In this document: in pieces, positions 33,709-42,282 of the stretch
How the letters are laid out: every line of letters starts with the position of its first letter
Numbering within the stretch: position 1 is the stretch's first letter
Assembly: GCF_024172165.1 (NCBI RefSeq)
Contig: NZ_JAMZEB010000002.1
Coordinates: forward strand, 6,407,501-6,471,500
Source: Nonomuraea thailandensis
Lineage (GTDB): Bacteria > Actinomycetota > Actinomycetes > Streptosporangiales > Streptosporangiaceae
DNA: 64,000 bases
Direction: 5' to 3'
Translations under genes and position numbers: made by a program
The notes under the pieces: generated by a model
Database searches by the model: none
Told to the model about the DNA's origin: nothing
Seen by the model: the letters and a program-made list of their open reading frames with translations, nothing else

Positions 33709-34095
33709 ATGCAGCTCTTCGTCAACATGGCGGTCAAGGATCTGGACCGGTCGTCGAAGTTCTTCACCGAGCTCGGCTTCAACCTGTTCGGCATGGCCCA
33801 GGGCATGGCGTCGGTCATCATCAGCGAGCAGACGCAGGTGATGCTGCTGGAGGAGCCGGTGTTCGGCTCGTTCATCACCAAGGAGATCGCCGACTCCGGC
33901 AGGAGCACCGAGGCGATCCTGTGCCTCGGCGTGGAGAACCCGGCCAAGGTCGACGAGCTGGTGGACAAGGCGCTGGCCGCCGGCGCCACCCCCGCGGGCG
34001 TCCCGCAGCAGGGCGGCCCCCGCTACCAGCGCGGCTTCGCCGACCTCGACGGACACCACTGGGAGGTGCTGTGCCTGGTGCCGCCGACCGAGTGA
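33709..34095 (+). CDS. VOC-superfamily (glyoxalase-like) protein
   Basis: A 128-residue protein of the vicinal-oxygen-chelate fold: MQLFVNMAVKDLDRSSKFFTELGFNLF in the first beta-alpha-beta unit and FADLDGHHWEVLCLVPP at the end. Such proteins range from lyases to antibiotic-binding resistance proteins; the metal ligands are not fully conserved, and no function can be fixed. It follows the AraC regulator and nearly overlaps the downstream hydrolase gene. Confidence 0.85.
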   Translation: MQLFVNMAVKDLDRSSKFFTELGFNLFGMAQGMASVIISEQTQVMLLEEPVFGSFITKEIADSGRSTEAILCLGVENPAKVDELVDKALAAGATPAGVPQQGGPRYQRGFADLDGHHWEVLCLVPPTE

Positions 34096-34109
34096 AGTCG
34101 GAGACGGTC

Positions 34110-34904
34110 ATGTCCGATGCGGTGAAGTCGGCCGACGGGACCCTCATCGCCTACGACCGGCGAGGTGCGGGCCCCGCGGTCGTCCTGGTCCAGGGCGCGT
34201 TCTCGGATCGGCGGCATCCGCTGATGACCGCCATCGCCGACGGCCTGGCGCGGTGGTTCACGGTCTGCAACTACGACCGCCGCGGGCGCGGCGGCAGCGG
34301 TGACGTCCAGCCGTACGCGGTGGAGCGGGAGATCGAGGATCTGGCCGCGGTCGTCGAGGCGGCGGGCGGGTCGGCCATGGTGTTCGGCGGCTCGTCGGGC
34401 GCGGCGCTGGCTCTGGAGGCTGCGGTCGTCAACCCGTCGATCACGAAGCTGGCCGTGTGGGAGCCGCCGTACCACGTGGACGACAGCGCGCCCGCCCTCC
34501 CCCTCGACTTCGCCGAGCATCTCGCCGACCTGGTCACGATGGGCCGGCGGGGCGAGGCGGTGGAGCGGTTCATGGTCGAGGCGGCCGAGCTGCCGCGCGA
34601 GGCCGTCGCCGGGATGCGGGCGCACCCCGCGTGGGCGGAGATGGAGGCCGTGGCGCACACGCTGGCCTACGAGGCGGCGGTGCTGGGCCCGGGCAACGCC
34701 CTGCCCGCCGGGCGGCTGGCCCGCATCACGCAGCCGACGCTGGTGCTCAACGGGGCCGACAGCGCGGCGTGGATGGCGAACGCGGGGCTGGCGGTGGCGG
34801 CGGCGGTGCCCGGCGCGGTACGGCGGGTGCTGGACGACCAGGCGCACAACGTGGCGCCGGAGGCGCTGGTGCCCGAGCTGCTGGAGTTCTTCGTGACGGC
34901 CTGA
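34110..34904 (+). CDS. Alpha/beta hydrolase
   Basis: A 264-residue hydrolase with the oxyanion region VVLVQGAFSDRR, NYDRRGRGGSGD, the nucleophile elbow VFGGSSGAALAL (Ser in G-x-S-x-G) and a C-terminal Asp/His part, ending DDQAHNVAPEAL. The ATG at 34110 has GGAG seven bases upstream; a GTG at 34092 that overlaps the VOC stop is an alternative. Substrate is unknown. The final His lies in DDQAHNV, an ordinary position. Confidence 0.88.
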   Translation: MSDAVKSADGTLIAYDRRGAGPAVVLVQGAFSDRRHPLMTAIADGLARWFTVCNYDRRGRGGSGDVQPYAVEREIEDLAAVVEAAGGSAMVFGGSSGAALALEAAVVNPSITKLAVWEPPYHVDDSAPALPLDFAEHLADLVTMGRRGEAVERFMVEAAELPREAVAGMRAHPAWAEMEAVAHTLAYEAAVLGPGNALPAGRLARITQPTLVLNGADSAAWMANAGLAVAAAVPGAVRRVLDDQAHNVAPEALVPELLEFFVTA

Positions 34905-34905
34905 C

Positions 34906-34931
34906 GGCCGCCGGTCCTCGCACCGGCGGCC
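34906..34931 (+). terminator. Hairpin after the hydrolase gene
   Basis: Perfect 10-bp arms ggccgccggt / accggcggcc with a 6-nt loop, starting immediately after the stop codon. No T tract. Confidence 0.65.
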
Positions 34932-34986
34932 CGACGGGCTTTGCGTTACGCAAAGGTCACAAACCTATCGGGCGCTCGGTTTTCTG

Positions 34987-37413
34987 GTGAACACTGTGCT
35001 CGTGGACCTGGATGAACTGATCTCCCGCCTCGACCTGCCCACCAAGATCCGCCTGCTGACCGGGGCCGACATGTGGTCGCTGCCCCCGCTGCCCGAGATC
35101 GGGCTCGACCGGCTCGTGATGAGCGACGGGCCCATCGGCGTACGCGGCGAGCAGTGGAGCGCCGCCGACCCCTCGATCGCCCTGCCGAGCCCGACGGCGC
35201 TGGCCGCGACCTGGGACGTGGAGCTGGTCAGGCGGGCCGGCGCGCTGCTGGCCCAGGAGGCGCGGCGCAAGGGCGTGCACGTGCTGCTCGCGCCCACGCT
35301 CAACCTGCACCGCTCACCTCTCGGCGGGCGGCACTTCGAGTGCTTCTCCGAGGACGCGTACCTGACGGGTGAGATCGGCGCGGCGTACGTCGAGGGCGTG
35401 CAGGAGGGCGGGGTCGCCACCACGCCCAAGCACTTCGTCGCCAACGACTTCGAGACCGACCGGTTCACCGTGGACGTGGTGGCCGGGGAGCAGGCGCTGC
35501 GCGAGCTGTACCTGCGGCCGTTCGAGCGGGTGGTGCGGGCCGGGGCGTGGGGGATGATGACGGCCTACAACTCGGTGAACGGGACCACCATGACCGAGCA
35601 CGCCGAGCTGGTGCACGGGGTGCTCAAGGACGAGTGGGGGTTCGACGGCTTCGTGGTGTCGGACTGGACGGCGGTGCGCTCGACCGAGGCCGCCGCGCTC
35701 GGCGGCACCGACGTGGCCATGCCGGGGCCGCGCGGGCCCTGGGGCCCACGGCTGGAGGCGGCCGTCCGTGAGGGGCGGGTGCCGGAATCGGCCGTGGACG
35801 ACCGCGTCCGCCGCATCCTGCGCCTGGCCCAACGCGTCGGCGCCCTCCACCCGGCCGGCGCGGGCAGCCGTGCCGGCGCCGGCAGCACCGCCGGCGCGGA
35901 CGAGGCGAACGGCCCGGCCGGCGCCACCGGCACGCCGGGCGCCGCCGGTCCTGAGGTCGTCGACGGTGTGGCGCTCGCCCGGGAGATCGCCGCCCGCGCC
36001 TTCACCCTGCTCACCAACGACGGCGTCCTCCCCCTCCAGGGCGCCCCGGCGCTGGCCCTCATCGGCGTGGCGGCCCGGGAGGCGCGGGTGATGGGCGGCG
36101 GCAGCGCCCAGGTCTTCCCCGACCGGATCGTCTCGCCGCTGCAGGGCCTGTCCGGGCGCACCGAGGTCCGGTACGCCCTGGGCACCGACCCCCGCATCCG
36201 CCTGTCCCCCCTCCCCGGCCCCGTCACGGCTCAGTTCCTGGACGGCTCGGGCGCCGTGCTGAGCGAGCAGCCGCTGGCCACCGGCGAGGCGCGCTGGCTC
36301 GGCCAGTTGCCGCCCGGCGTGGACGCCACCAGGCTCAGGACGGTCCGGCTGCGCGCGGCGTACACGGCCAGGGAGAGCGGCGAGCACGAGCTGTCGGTGG
36401 CCGGCGTGGGCGCGTTCACGCTCACCGTGAACGGCGAGGCCGTCCTCGACGAGAGCATCGGCCTGGACGCCGGCGACCCGGCGGTGGCCTTCCTGTCGCC
36501 GCCCGAGAAACGGGTCGGGGTGCCGATGACGGCGGGCGAGACGTACGAGCTGACCCTGGCCCATCCGCCGGGGCTGTTCGGCGGCATGGCGATCGTGTCG
36601 TTCACGCTCGGCCACGCGGAGCCGACGCCCGGCGACGACGAGCTCATGGCCGAGGCCGTGCGCGTGGCGCGCGCGTGCGACGTGGCGGTGGTGGTGGCCG
36701 GGACGACGCCGGAGGTGGAGAGCGAGGGCTTCGACCGGCCGGACCTGCGCCTGCCGGGCCGCCAGGACGAGCTGATCAGCGCGGTGGCCGCCGCCAACCC
36801 GCGCACGGTGGTCGTGGTGAACGCGGGCTCGCCGGTGGAGATGCCGTGGCTGGCGGAGGTGGCGGCGGTGCTGCTGACCTGGTTCCCGGGGCAGGAGGCG
36901 GGGGAGGCGCTGGCCGACGTGCTGTTCGGGGACGCCGAGCCGGGCGGGCGGCTGCCGACGACGTGGCCGGAGCGGCTGGCGGACGCGCCGGTGGCGGCGG
37001 TGACGCCGGTGGACGGGAAGGTGTTCTACGACGAGGGCGTCTTCACCGGGTATCCGGCGTGGCGGCGCGCCGAGCGGCCGCCGGCGTTCTGGTTCGGTCA
37101 CGGCCTGGGCTACACGACCTGGTCGTACGACTCGATCGCGGCCGAGGGCACCAGCGTCAGCGTGGCCGTCACGAACACCGGCACGCGGCCCGGACGCGAG
37201 GTCGTGCAGGTCTACGCCGGGCCGCGCAGGCGGCTGGCCGCCTTCGACGTGGTGGAGGCGGAGCCGGGCCAGACGGTGGTCACGACCCTGTTCCTGCCGG
37301 AACGGGCCTTCCAGGTGTGGGAGGACGGCTGGCGCACGGTGTCGGGCGAGCAGACGGTGGAGGCCGGCCGCAGCTCGGCCGACCTCAGGCTGTCGGCTAC
37401 GGTGAAGATCTAG
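34987..37413 (+). CDS. Glycoside hydrolase family 3, beta-glucosidase-like
   Basis: An 808-residue multi-domain glycosidase. The N-terminal barrel (about 1-290) has MSDGPIGVRG, APTLNLHRSPLGGRHFECFSEDAYLTG, KHFVANDFETDR and the nucleophile in GFDGFVVSDW (Asp 226). The second GH3 domain carries a PA14-like insertion (about 400-540, AAYTARESGEHELSVAG). A C-terminal fibronectin-III-like domain begins near FGHGLGYTTWSY. No signal peptide is seen, so it probably acts inside the cell on imported oligosaccharides. The GTG start is at 34987. Confidence 0.93.
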   Translation: MNTVLVDLDELISRLDLPTKIRLLTGADMWSLPPLPEIGLDRLVMSDGPIGVRGEQWSAADPSIALPSPTALAATWDVELVRRAGALLAQEARRKGVHVLLAPTLNLHRSPLGGRHFECFSEDAYLTGEIGAAYVEGVQEGGVATTPKHFVANDFETDRFTVDVVAGEQALRELYLRPFERVVRAGAWGMMTAYNSVNGTTMTEHAELVHGVLKDEWGFDGFVVSDWTAVRSTEAAALGGTDVAMPGPRGPWGPRLEAAVREGRVPESAVDDRVRRILRLAQRVGALHPAGAGSRAGAGSTAGADEANGPAGATGTPGAAGPEVVDGVALAREIAARAFTLLTNDGVLPLQGAPALALIGVAAREARVMGGGSAQVFPDRIVSPLQGLSGRTEVRYALGTDPRIRLSPLPGPVTAQFLDGSGAVLSEQPLATGEARWLGQLPPGVDATRLRTVRLRAAYTARESGEHELSVAGVGAFTLTVNGEAVLDESIGLDAGDPAVAFLSPPEKRVGVPMTAGETYELTLAHPPGLFGGMAIVSFTLGHAEPTPGDDELMAEAVRVARACDVAVVVAGTTPEVESEGFDRPDLRLPGRQDELISAVAAANPRTVVVVNAGSPVEMPWLAEVAAVLLTWFPGQEAGEALADVLFGDAEPGGRLPTTWPERLADAPVAAVTPVDGKVFYDEGVFTGYPAWRRAERPPAFWFGHGLGYTTWSYDSIAAEGTSVSVAVTNTGTRPGREVVQVYAGPRRRLAAFDVVEAEPGQTVVTTLFLPERAFQVWEDGWRTVSGEQTVEAGRSSADLRLSATVKI

Positions 37414-37480
37414 TCACAGCCGGAGAACGGCCGGGGGCGCGTTTTCCCTCCTGCACCAGTTGGTTTGTATCCTTCTGAGC

Positions 37481-38161
37481 ATGGCAAAGTCCGAGGACTC
37501 AGAGAAGCCGGGGCGCATCAAGCAGCTCCGCATGATCGCGCAGATCATCAAGCAGGCCAATCCCAAGGGAATGCCGATCGTCTTCCTCTCGGCGGTGGGC
37601 ACGCTGGCTGTGGTCGTCGTGATCGGTCTGGTCACGGGCTACGTGTGGTACGCGGTGTTCATCGGCATCCTGGCCGCGCTCACCGTCGGCCTGGTGGTGT
37701 TCGGCCAGCTCGCCCAGAGGGCCCAGTACTCGATCCTGCACGGCCAGACCGGCGCCGCGGCGGCCGTGCTGCAGGGCATGCGCGGCAACTGGCAGGTCAC
37801 CCCGGCCATCGCGGTCAACCGCGACCAGGACATCGTGCACCTGGTGGTCGGCTACCCGGGCGTCGTGCTGGTGTCGGAGGGGCCGGGCAACCGGGTGGCG
37901 AAGATGCTCAAGGCCGAGAAGCAGCGCATCTCTCGGGTGGTGCTGGGCGTCGAGATCTACGACGTCCAGTGCGGTGACGGCGAGGGGCAGGTGCCGCTCG
38001 GCAAGCTGCAGCGGCACCTGATGAAGCTGCCGCGCAACCTGAAGAAGCCGTCGGTCAACGAGGTGAAGGACCGCCTGCGCTCGCTGCCGCGCAACATGCC
38101 GATGCCCAAGGGCCCGATGCCCAAGGGCGCCCGCATGCCGCGCGGCCCCAAGATGCGCTAG
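37481..38161 (+). CDS. DUF4191 membrane protein
   Basis: A 226-residue actinobacterial protein of the DUF4191 family. It has a basic N-terminus (EKPGRIKQLRMIAQIIKQANP), two transmembrane helices (about 35-80), a soluble region (GMRGNWQVTPAIAVNRDQDIVHLVVGYPGVVLVSEGP) and a basic Met/Pro-rich tail. In many actinomycetes it follows lipA directly; here five kilobases of accessory genes separate them. Its function is unknown. The next gene's GTG shares a base with its stop. Confidence 0.88.
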   Translation: MAKSEDSEKPGRIKQLRMIAQIIKQANPKGMPIVFLSAVGTLAVVVVIGLVTGYVWYAVFIGILAALTVGLVVFGQLAQRAQYSILHGQTGAAAAVLQGMRGNWQVTPAIAVNRDQDIVHLVVGYPGVVLVSEGPGNRVAKMLKAEKQRISRVVLGVEIYDVQCGDGEGQVPLGKLQRHLMKLPRNLKKPSVNEVKDRLRSLPRNMPMPKGPMPKGARMPRGPKMR

Positions 38162-38925
38162 TGCTCTCTCCTTCGTCGCGGGCCAACCGCGGCTGGTGGG
38201 ACGGCAACGCCGACGAGTACCAGGTCGAGCACGGCTCGTTCCTGCGCGACGACGGCTTCGTGTGGGGCCCTGAGGGCCTCGACGAGGCCGACGCGCGGCT
38301 GCTCGGCGAGGTGCGCGGGCGGCGGGTGCTGGAGATCGGCTGCGGCGCCGCCCAGTGCGCCCGGTGGCTGGCGGGGCAGGGCGCGCGGGTGGCGGCGTTC
38401 GACCTCTCGCACCGCCAGCTCCGCCACTCCCGGCGCATCGACCTCGACACGGGGGTCCGCGTCCCGGTGGTGCAGGCCGACGCGGAGGCGCTGCCGTTCG
38501 CCGGCGGCTCCTTCGACGTGGCCTGCTCCGCGTACGGCGCGCTGCCGTTCGTGGCCGATCCCGCGGCCGTCCTGCGCGAGGTGCGCAGGGTGCTGCGGCC
38601 GGGCGGGCGGTTCGTGTTCTCGGTGAGTCATCCGGTGCGGTGGGCCTTCCCGGACGATCCGGGGCCGCGGGGGCTCACGTCCGACCGGTCGTACTTCGAC
38701 CGGGCCCCGTACGAGGAGCGCGACGAGCACGGCGCGCTCACCTACGTCGAGCACCACCGCACGATGGCCGACTGGGTGAACCTGCTGGCGGCCTCCGGCC
38801 TGACGATCACCGGGCTGCTGGAGCCGGAGTGGCCCGAGGGGCACGAAGAGGTGTGGGGCGGCTGGAGCCCCCTGCGCGGCCGTCACCTGCCCGGCACGGC
38901 CATCTTCAGCTGCGCGAATACCTAG
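38161..38925 (+). CDS. Class I SAM-dependent methyltransferase
   Basis: A 254-residue methyltransferase with the SAM-binding motif VLEIGCGAAQCARWLAGQGARVAAFDLS (about 58-86), VVQADAEALPFAGGSFDVACSA (motifs II/III) and VLREVRRVLRPGGRFVFSVSHPVRW. The GTG start overlaps the DUF4191 stop by one base, indicating coupling. Its acceptor substrate is unknown. The 3' end overlaps the convergent leftward gene by 20 bp. Confidence 0.9.
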   Translation: MLSPSSRANRGWWDGNADEYQVEHGSFLRDDGFVWGPEGLDEADARLLGEVRGRRVLEIGCGAAQCARWLAGQGARVAAFDLSHRQLRHSRRIDLDTGVRVPVVQADAEALPFAGGSFDVACSAYGALPFVADPAAVLREVRRVLRPGGRFVFSVSHPVRWAFPDDPGPRGLTSDRSYFDRAPYEERDEHGALTYVEHHRTMADWVNLLAASGLTITGLLEPEWPEGHEEVWGGWSPLRGRHLPGTAIFSCANT

Positions 38926-39844
38926 CCGCCATGGCGTGGAAGAGCTGCTTGGGCTCCCAGCGCGTCTCGTCCAGCATCCTGACCACGCCGTAGGAGCCGA
39001 GGTCGTCCTCCCCGAACCGCGTGTATCCGGCGAAGGTGAACCAGAGGGCGGTCTCGACGCCCTCCCGCTCGAAGAGGTCGAGCAGCTCGGTGAAGTAGCG
39101 GACCTGCTCCCCCTCGTCGCGCACCGCGCCCGCGGGCACCGACCAGGCCATGCCGCCCAGCTCCCCCGCCCCCTGGTAGGCGCAGGTGCCGAACTCGGTG
39201 ACCGCGACCGGCTTGCCGTGCTCGAAGTGGGCGCGCAGCTCGTCGGCGAAGGTGTCCCTGTTGTAGGCCGCCCGGTACGCGTCGGTGCCGACCAGGTCGA
39301 ACGGGCTCCAGTCGATGAGCTCCCACGGCCCGGCGGCGTAGGTGATCCGGCCGCCGAAGCGCGCTCTGACGGTCCGCGCGGCCTCGGCGAGGAAGGCGTT
39401 GAAGACGTCCATGCCGGTGCCCAGCGCGGTCCACTCCTCGATGCCTGCCGTGGCCATCCACGTCAGGCGGTCCAGGTAGGCGTCGCCGGGGATGTAGCCG
39501 GGGCAGAAGGCGCTGGTCTCGCAGCCGGCGACGAAGACGACCTCGGCGCCGCCGCGCCGTACGGACTCGGCCCGCGCGGCGCAGTCGGCGTACAGCTCCA
39601 GGACGTCCCGCTCCGGGAGGTCCACGGGGAACGGCGCGAACCAGACCTCCAGGCCCGCCGCCGCGGCCTGCTCGGCGGCCACGCCCAGCCGGACGGGGTC
39701 GCGCCCGGAGACGCGGACGACCTGGCAGTGCAGTTCGCCGGCGATGACCCGCATCTCGCGGGCGACGGTGCCGGCGTCGAACGCCCTGCGCGAGATCCCG
39801 TCACCCGGCAGGAACCCGGTGTCGTAGTTGATGCCCTTTTTCAA
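38906..39844 (-). CDS. TIM-barrel glycosidase-like protein
   Basis: A 312-residue protein that reads like a clan GH-A glycosidase: KKGINYDTGFLPGD at strand 1, VWFAPFPVDLPERD, VVFVAGCETSAFCPG (a Glu at the acid/base position), DLVGTDAYRAAYNRDTF, VAVTEFGTCAYQGAG (a Glu at the nucleophile position) and ALWFTFAGYTRF. No signal peptide is seen. It overlaps the TetR gene as ATGA, so that regulator probably controls it. The exact family is not identified; database entries of this kind sometimes carry unsupported 'abortive infection' names. Confidence 0.7.
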   Translation of the reverse strand: MKKGINYDTGFLPGDGISRRAFDAGTVAREMRVIAGELHCQVVRVSGRDPVRLGVAAEQAAAAGLEVWFAPFPVDLPERDVLELYADCAARAESVRRGGAEVVFVAGCETSAFCPGYIPGDAYLDRLTWMATAGIEEWTALGTGMDVFNAFLAEAARTVRARFGGRITYAAGPWELIDWSPFDLVGTDAYRAAYNRDTFADELRAHFEHGKPVAVTEFGTCAYQGAGELGGMAWSVPAGAVRDEGEQVRYFTELLDLFEREGVETALWFTFAGYTRFGEDDLGSYGVVRMLDETRWEPKQLFHAMAARYSRS

Positions 39845-40455
39845 GATTCATCCCCCTCGATGGATGAGAAGCCGTGTTCCAGGAGGTCGAACGCCAGCTC
39901 GACCTCCTCCTCCAGGAGCCGCCCCGCCTCCTCCAGCGGCACCCCCGTGGAGAGCCGGTGGAAGAACGCCTCCTGCAACGTGGTGACGGCGGCCGTGACC
40001 TGCCCGGCCATGAGCGTCGCCGCGCGGCCGGCCCCCGCCTCGGCGAGGGCGGTGGCCAGCTCGTAGCGTTGCGCCATGTTCGTCTGGTAGACCCCGGCCA
40101 GCAGCGCCGGGCTGGAGGAGATCACCCGGATCCTGGTCAGCAGCCCCTCGACGTCCATCTCGCCGGTGCCCAGCCCGGCCATGCCGCGGTAGTGCGCGCG
40201 CAGGGCGGCGAGCGGCGGCTGCCCCTCGGCCCGCCCCTTCACGACCGCGGCCGTGTCGTCCCTGACCGCGTCGAGGACGAGGCAGTCCTTGCTCGGGAAG
40301 TAGTTGAACAGGGTGACCTTGGCGACCCCGGCCGCCTCGGCGACCTCGTTGACCGTCACCGCGTCGTACCCGCGCTCGTCGAACAGCCGCAGCGCCACCT
40401 CGGAGATCCGCCGCCGGGTCTCCTCCTTCTTGCGCTCCCTGAGCCCCGCCATCAT
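39841..40455 (-). CDS. TetR-family transcriptional regulator
   Basis: A 204-residue repressor with the N-terminal HTH KKEETRRRISEVALRLFDERGYDAVTVNEVAEAAGVAKVTLFNYFPSKDCLV (about 8-60) and a helical ligand domain. It is the first gene of a two-gene unit with the glycosidase-like gene (ATGA overlap). A large perfect palindrome lies 12 bp upstream of the start and is very probably its own operator. Confidence 0.92.
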   Translation of the reverse strand: MMAGLRERKKEETRRRISEVALRLFDERGYDAVTVNEVAEAAGVAKVTLFNYFPSKDCLVLDAVRDDTAAVVKGRAEGQPPLAALRAHYRGMAGLGTGEMDVEGLLTRIRVISSSPALLAGVYQTNMAQRYELATALAEAGAGRAATLMAGQVTAAVTTLQEAFFHRLSTGVPLEEAGRLLEEEVELAFDLLEHGFSSIEGDES

Positions 40456-40466
40456 GCGGACAGCAT

Positions 40467-40504
40467 AAACCGTACCGGGTATAAATTTAAACCCGGTACG
40501 GTTT
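40467..40504. promoter_or_regulatory. Operator of the TetR gene
   Basis: Perfect 14-bp arms, AAACCGTACCGGGT and ACCCGGTACGGTTT, flank a 10-bp AT-only centre. Each arm also holds a smaller palindrome-like element (CGTACCG), as in TetR operators. The AT-only centre could be part of the promoter, so binding would block transcription. It may also end the upstream RDD gene's transcript. Confidence 0.8.
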
Positions 40505-40521
40505 TTCGTCGGTAACCTCGG

Positions 40522-40983
40522 CTACATGCGCACGACCATCGTGTTGGAGGCGCGGTCGTGGATCCCGCGGTGGTCGCGATCCCAGATCACGGCCGGCACG
40601 ACCAGCGCGAGCAGCACCGTACGCACCGCGACGGGCAGCAGCCGCGGGTTGCCGCCGTCCATCGCGGCGACCCTGACGCCCATCAGCCGGTGCCCGAACG
40701 TCTGGCCCATCCACCCGACCAGCACCAGGTACTGCAGCGCGAAGACCAGCACGGGCGCCCACGGCGACTCGGCGGGGTTCATCCGGAGCAGCAGCTGCAC
40801 CACCACCCAGGTGCAGATCATCCAGTCGATGACGAGCGCGCCGATCCGGCGCCCCCAGCCCGCGATCGATCCGCTGCCCTCCTCGGGCAGGCCCAGGCGC
40901 TGCCCGGGATATCCGAGATCGACGCCGGCGGCCCTGACCCCGCCCAGCCAGGTCTGCGTCCACCGAGGCTCGTTGCTGCTCAT
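40522..40983 (-). CDS. RDD-family membrane protein
   Basis: A 153-residue membrane protein with the RDD pattern: GWGRRIGALVIDWMICTWVVVQLL (Arg and Asp residues of the first helix), a second helix ALQYLVLVGWMGQTFGHRLMGVRVA and the closing WDRDHRGIHDRASNTMVV. It is probably a small membrane channel or exporter; the family is poorly studied. Start is ambiguous: ATG at 40983 or GTG at 40992. RDD genes often lie next to glnA in actinomycetes, as here. Confidence 0.85.
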   Translation of the reverse strand: MSSNEPRWTQTWLGGVRAAGVDLGYPGQRLGLPEEGSGSIAGWGRRIGALVIDWMICTWVVVQLLLRMNPAESPWAPVLVFALQYLVLVGWMGQTFGHRLMGVRVAAMDGGNPRLLPVAVRTVLLALVVPAVIWDRDHRGIHDRASNTMVVRM

Positions 40984-41051
40984 ACCCTCCACGGTAGCCG
41001 CCCGGTGGGCCGGTCCTGATTGTGACCCAACCGCGTCACGGACCGGCCATC

Positions 41052-42167
41052 ATGTACGCCATGCCACACGGGGATGACCTTGACCAGCGGTTCAACGAGC
41101 TGGTCGCGCAGATAGACGCCGAGCAGCAGCGCAAGATGCGCGAGGCGGCGAAGAAGGAGGCCAGGGCGTCACGGCGGGCCAGGAGCGAGGACGCCGGGCG
41201 CTTACGCCGGAACGCGGAACGCGCCGGATGGGACAGGCCCGCCTGGGACAGCACCGTGTGGGACGCCACGCCGCGCCCGCATGAGCCCCGGCGCAGGGCC
41301 AGGCGTGTCTGGCCGGCGGTCGCCGGGATCACGGCGGTGATCGCGGCGGCGGGCGTCGTCATCACGCTCCGCCCCGACCTGCTCGCCCCCACGGGCGCAG
41401 TGGCCGGGCAGACGATGCCGGTGGCGGCTCCCCCGGCGTCACCGGCCGTCGCCGAGGCGGGCCCGGAGGCCACTTCCGAGGGACCGTTCGCCGGGTCCGA
41501 GGCGGAGGACTGGGCGGAGGGCGCCGCCGGTTTCGTCATGCCGGAGGCCAAGGCGATCGGCGGGCTGTCGAAGAAGGACGTGGCTGAGGGGATGGCGCGG
41601 ATCCGCGAGCTGCTGGCCGCGGCCCACCTCGACCGCGAGACGCTCATGGGCGGTGAGCCGAAGGCGTTCATGAAGCTGCTCCACCCCGAGGAGCGGTCCT
41701 GGTTCGGCGAGCGCCTCGACCGCGAGGGCCCCGGGGACACCCGCTGGTGGGTGACGAGCTTCGCGCCCGGGACCGCCGAGCAGGTCGGCGACGTGATCAA
41801 GGTACGCGGCAGGACGAAGCTGACGTCGTTCGAGCTGGACGGGCGCGAGGGCGCCGAGCTGGAGACCGACTACATCATCGTGCACGCCGTCCGGCGGCCG
41901 GGGCAGCCGGACACGACGATCCGGCTCCTCACGCGACAGCGCGGGACGTTCCTGGTGTACCGCGAGGCGGGCGAGCTCGTCGTGTGGGTGCGGAAGTCGG
42001 GCGGGTACGCGACGCCTGCCCGCTGCGACGTGGACGGCGGCTTCATCCACCCCTCCTACGACGGCTCTGCTCCCAGCACGAAGAATCCGGCCGGCGATCC
42101 CGTGGACCCGTACGAGCTGGACGGACCTCAGCCCAGGTACAACTGCCAGGCCTCCACGGGCACGTGA
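41052..42167 (+). CDS. Membrane-anchored protein of unknown function
   Basis: About 371 residues. The N-terminal 75 residues are charged and probably coiled-coil (LDQRFNELVAQIDAEQQRKMREAAKKEARASRRAR), followed by one transmembrane helix (VWPAVAGITAVIAAAGVVITL) and an outer domain of about 250 residues (FGERLDREGPGDTRWWVTSFAPG, TFLVYREAGELVVWVRKSGGYATPARCDVDGGFIHPSYDG). It resembles a conserved actinomycete protein found near glnA. Function unknown. ATG at 41052 or 41061 are both possible starts. Confidence 0.7.
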   Translation: MYAMPHGDDLDQRFNELVAQIDAEQQRKMREAAKKEARASRRARSEDAGRLRRNAERAGWDRPAWDSTVWDATPRPHEPRRRARRVWPAVAGITAVIAAAGVVITLRPDLLAPTGAVAGQTMPVAAPPASPAVAEAGPEATSEGPFAGSEAEDWAEGAAGFVMPEAKAIGGLSKKDVAEGMARIRELLAAAHLDRETLMGGEPKAFMKLLHPEERSWFGERLDREGPGDTRWWVTSFAPGTAEQVGDVIKVRGRTKLTSFELDGREGAELETDYIIVHAVRRPGQPDTTIRLLTRQRGTFLVYREAGELVVWVRKSGGYATPARCDVDGGFIHPSYDGSAPSTKNPAGDPVDPYELDGPQPRYNCQASTGT

Positions 42168-42194
42168 ACCACCTTTGCCGGCCCCTGACCCTGC

Positions 42195-42232
42195 GTAACA
42201 CGTGCGAAACAATCGAGACACCATACGGAAAC
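42195..42232 (+). promoter_or_regulatory. GlnR box upstream of glnA
   Basis: Four half sites with exact 6-bp spacers: GTAAC-n6-GAAAC-n6-GACAC-n6-GAAAC. This matches the actinobacterial GlnR a-site/b-site consensus almost perfectly and ends 50 bp before the glnA start. Nitrogen-dependent control of glnA by GlnR is therefore strongly expected. Confidence 0.9.
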
Positions 42233-42282
42233 GGCCGCGCCCTAGCGTCGCAATGATGGCCAGTCCCCAGGGAGGTTCGAGA

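Noticed and set aside
35314..37101. 595-codon frame opposite the GH3 gene
   Set aside because: Shadow frame rich in Arg, His, Gly and Pro; the GH3 protein has all family motifs.
38906..39844. Naming the TIM-barrel protein an abortive-infection defence gene
   Set aside because: The visible motifs fit a glycosidase barrel; nothing in the sequence or neighbours supports phage defence.
42202..42282. Upstream ATG/GTG starts for glnA
   Set aside because: They lie in the GlnR box and promoter; the GTG at 42283 has a proper RBS and matches the family's N-terminus.
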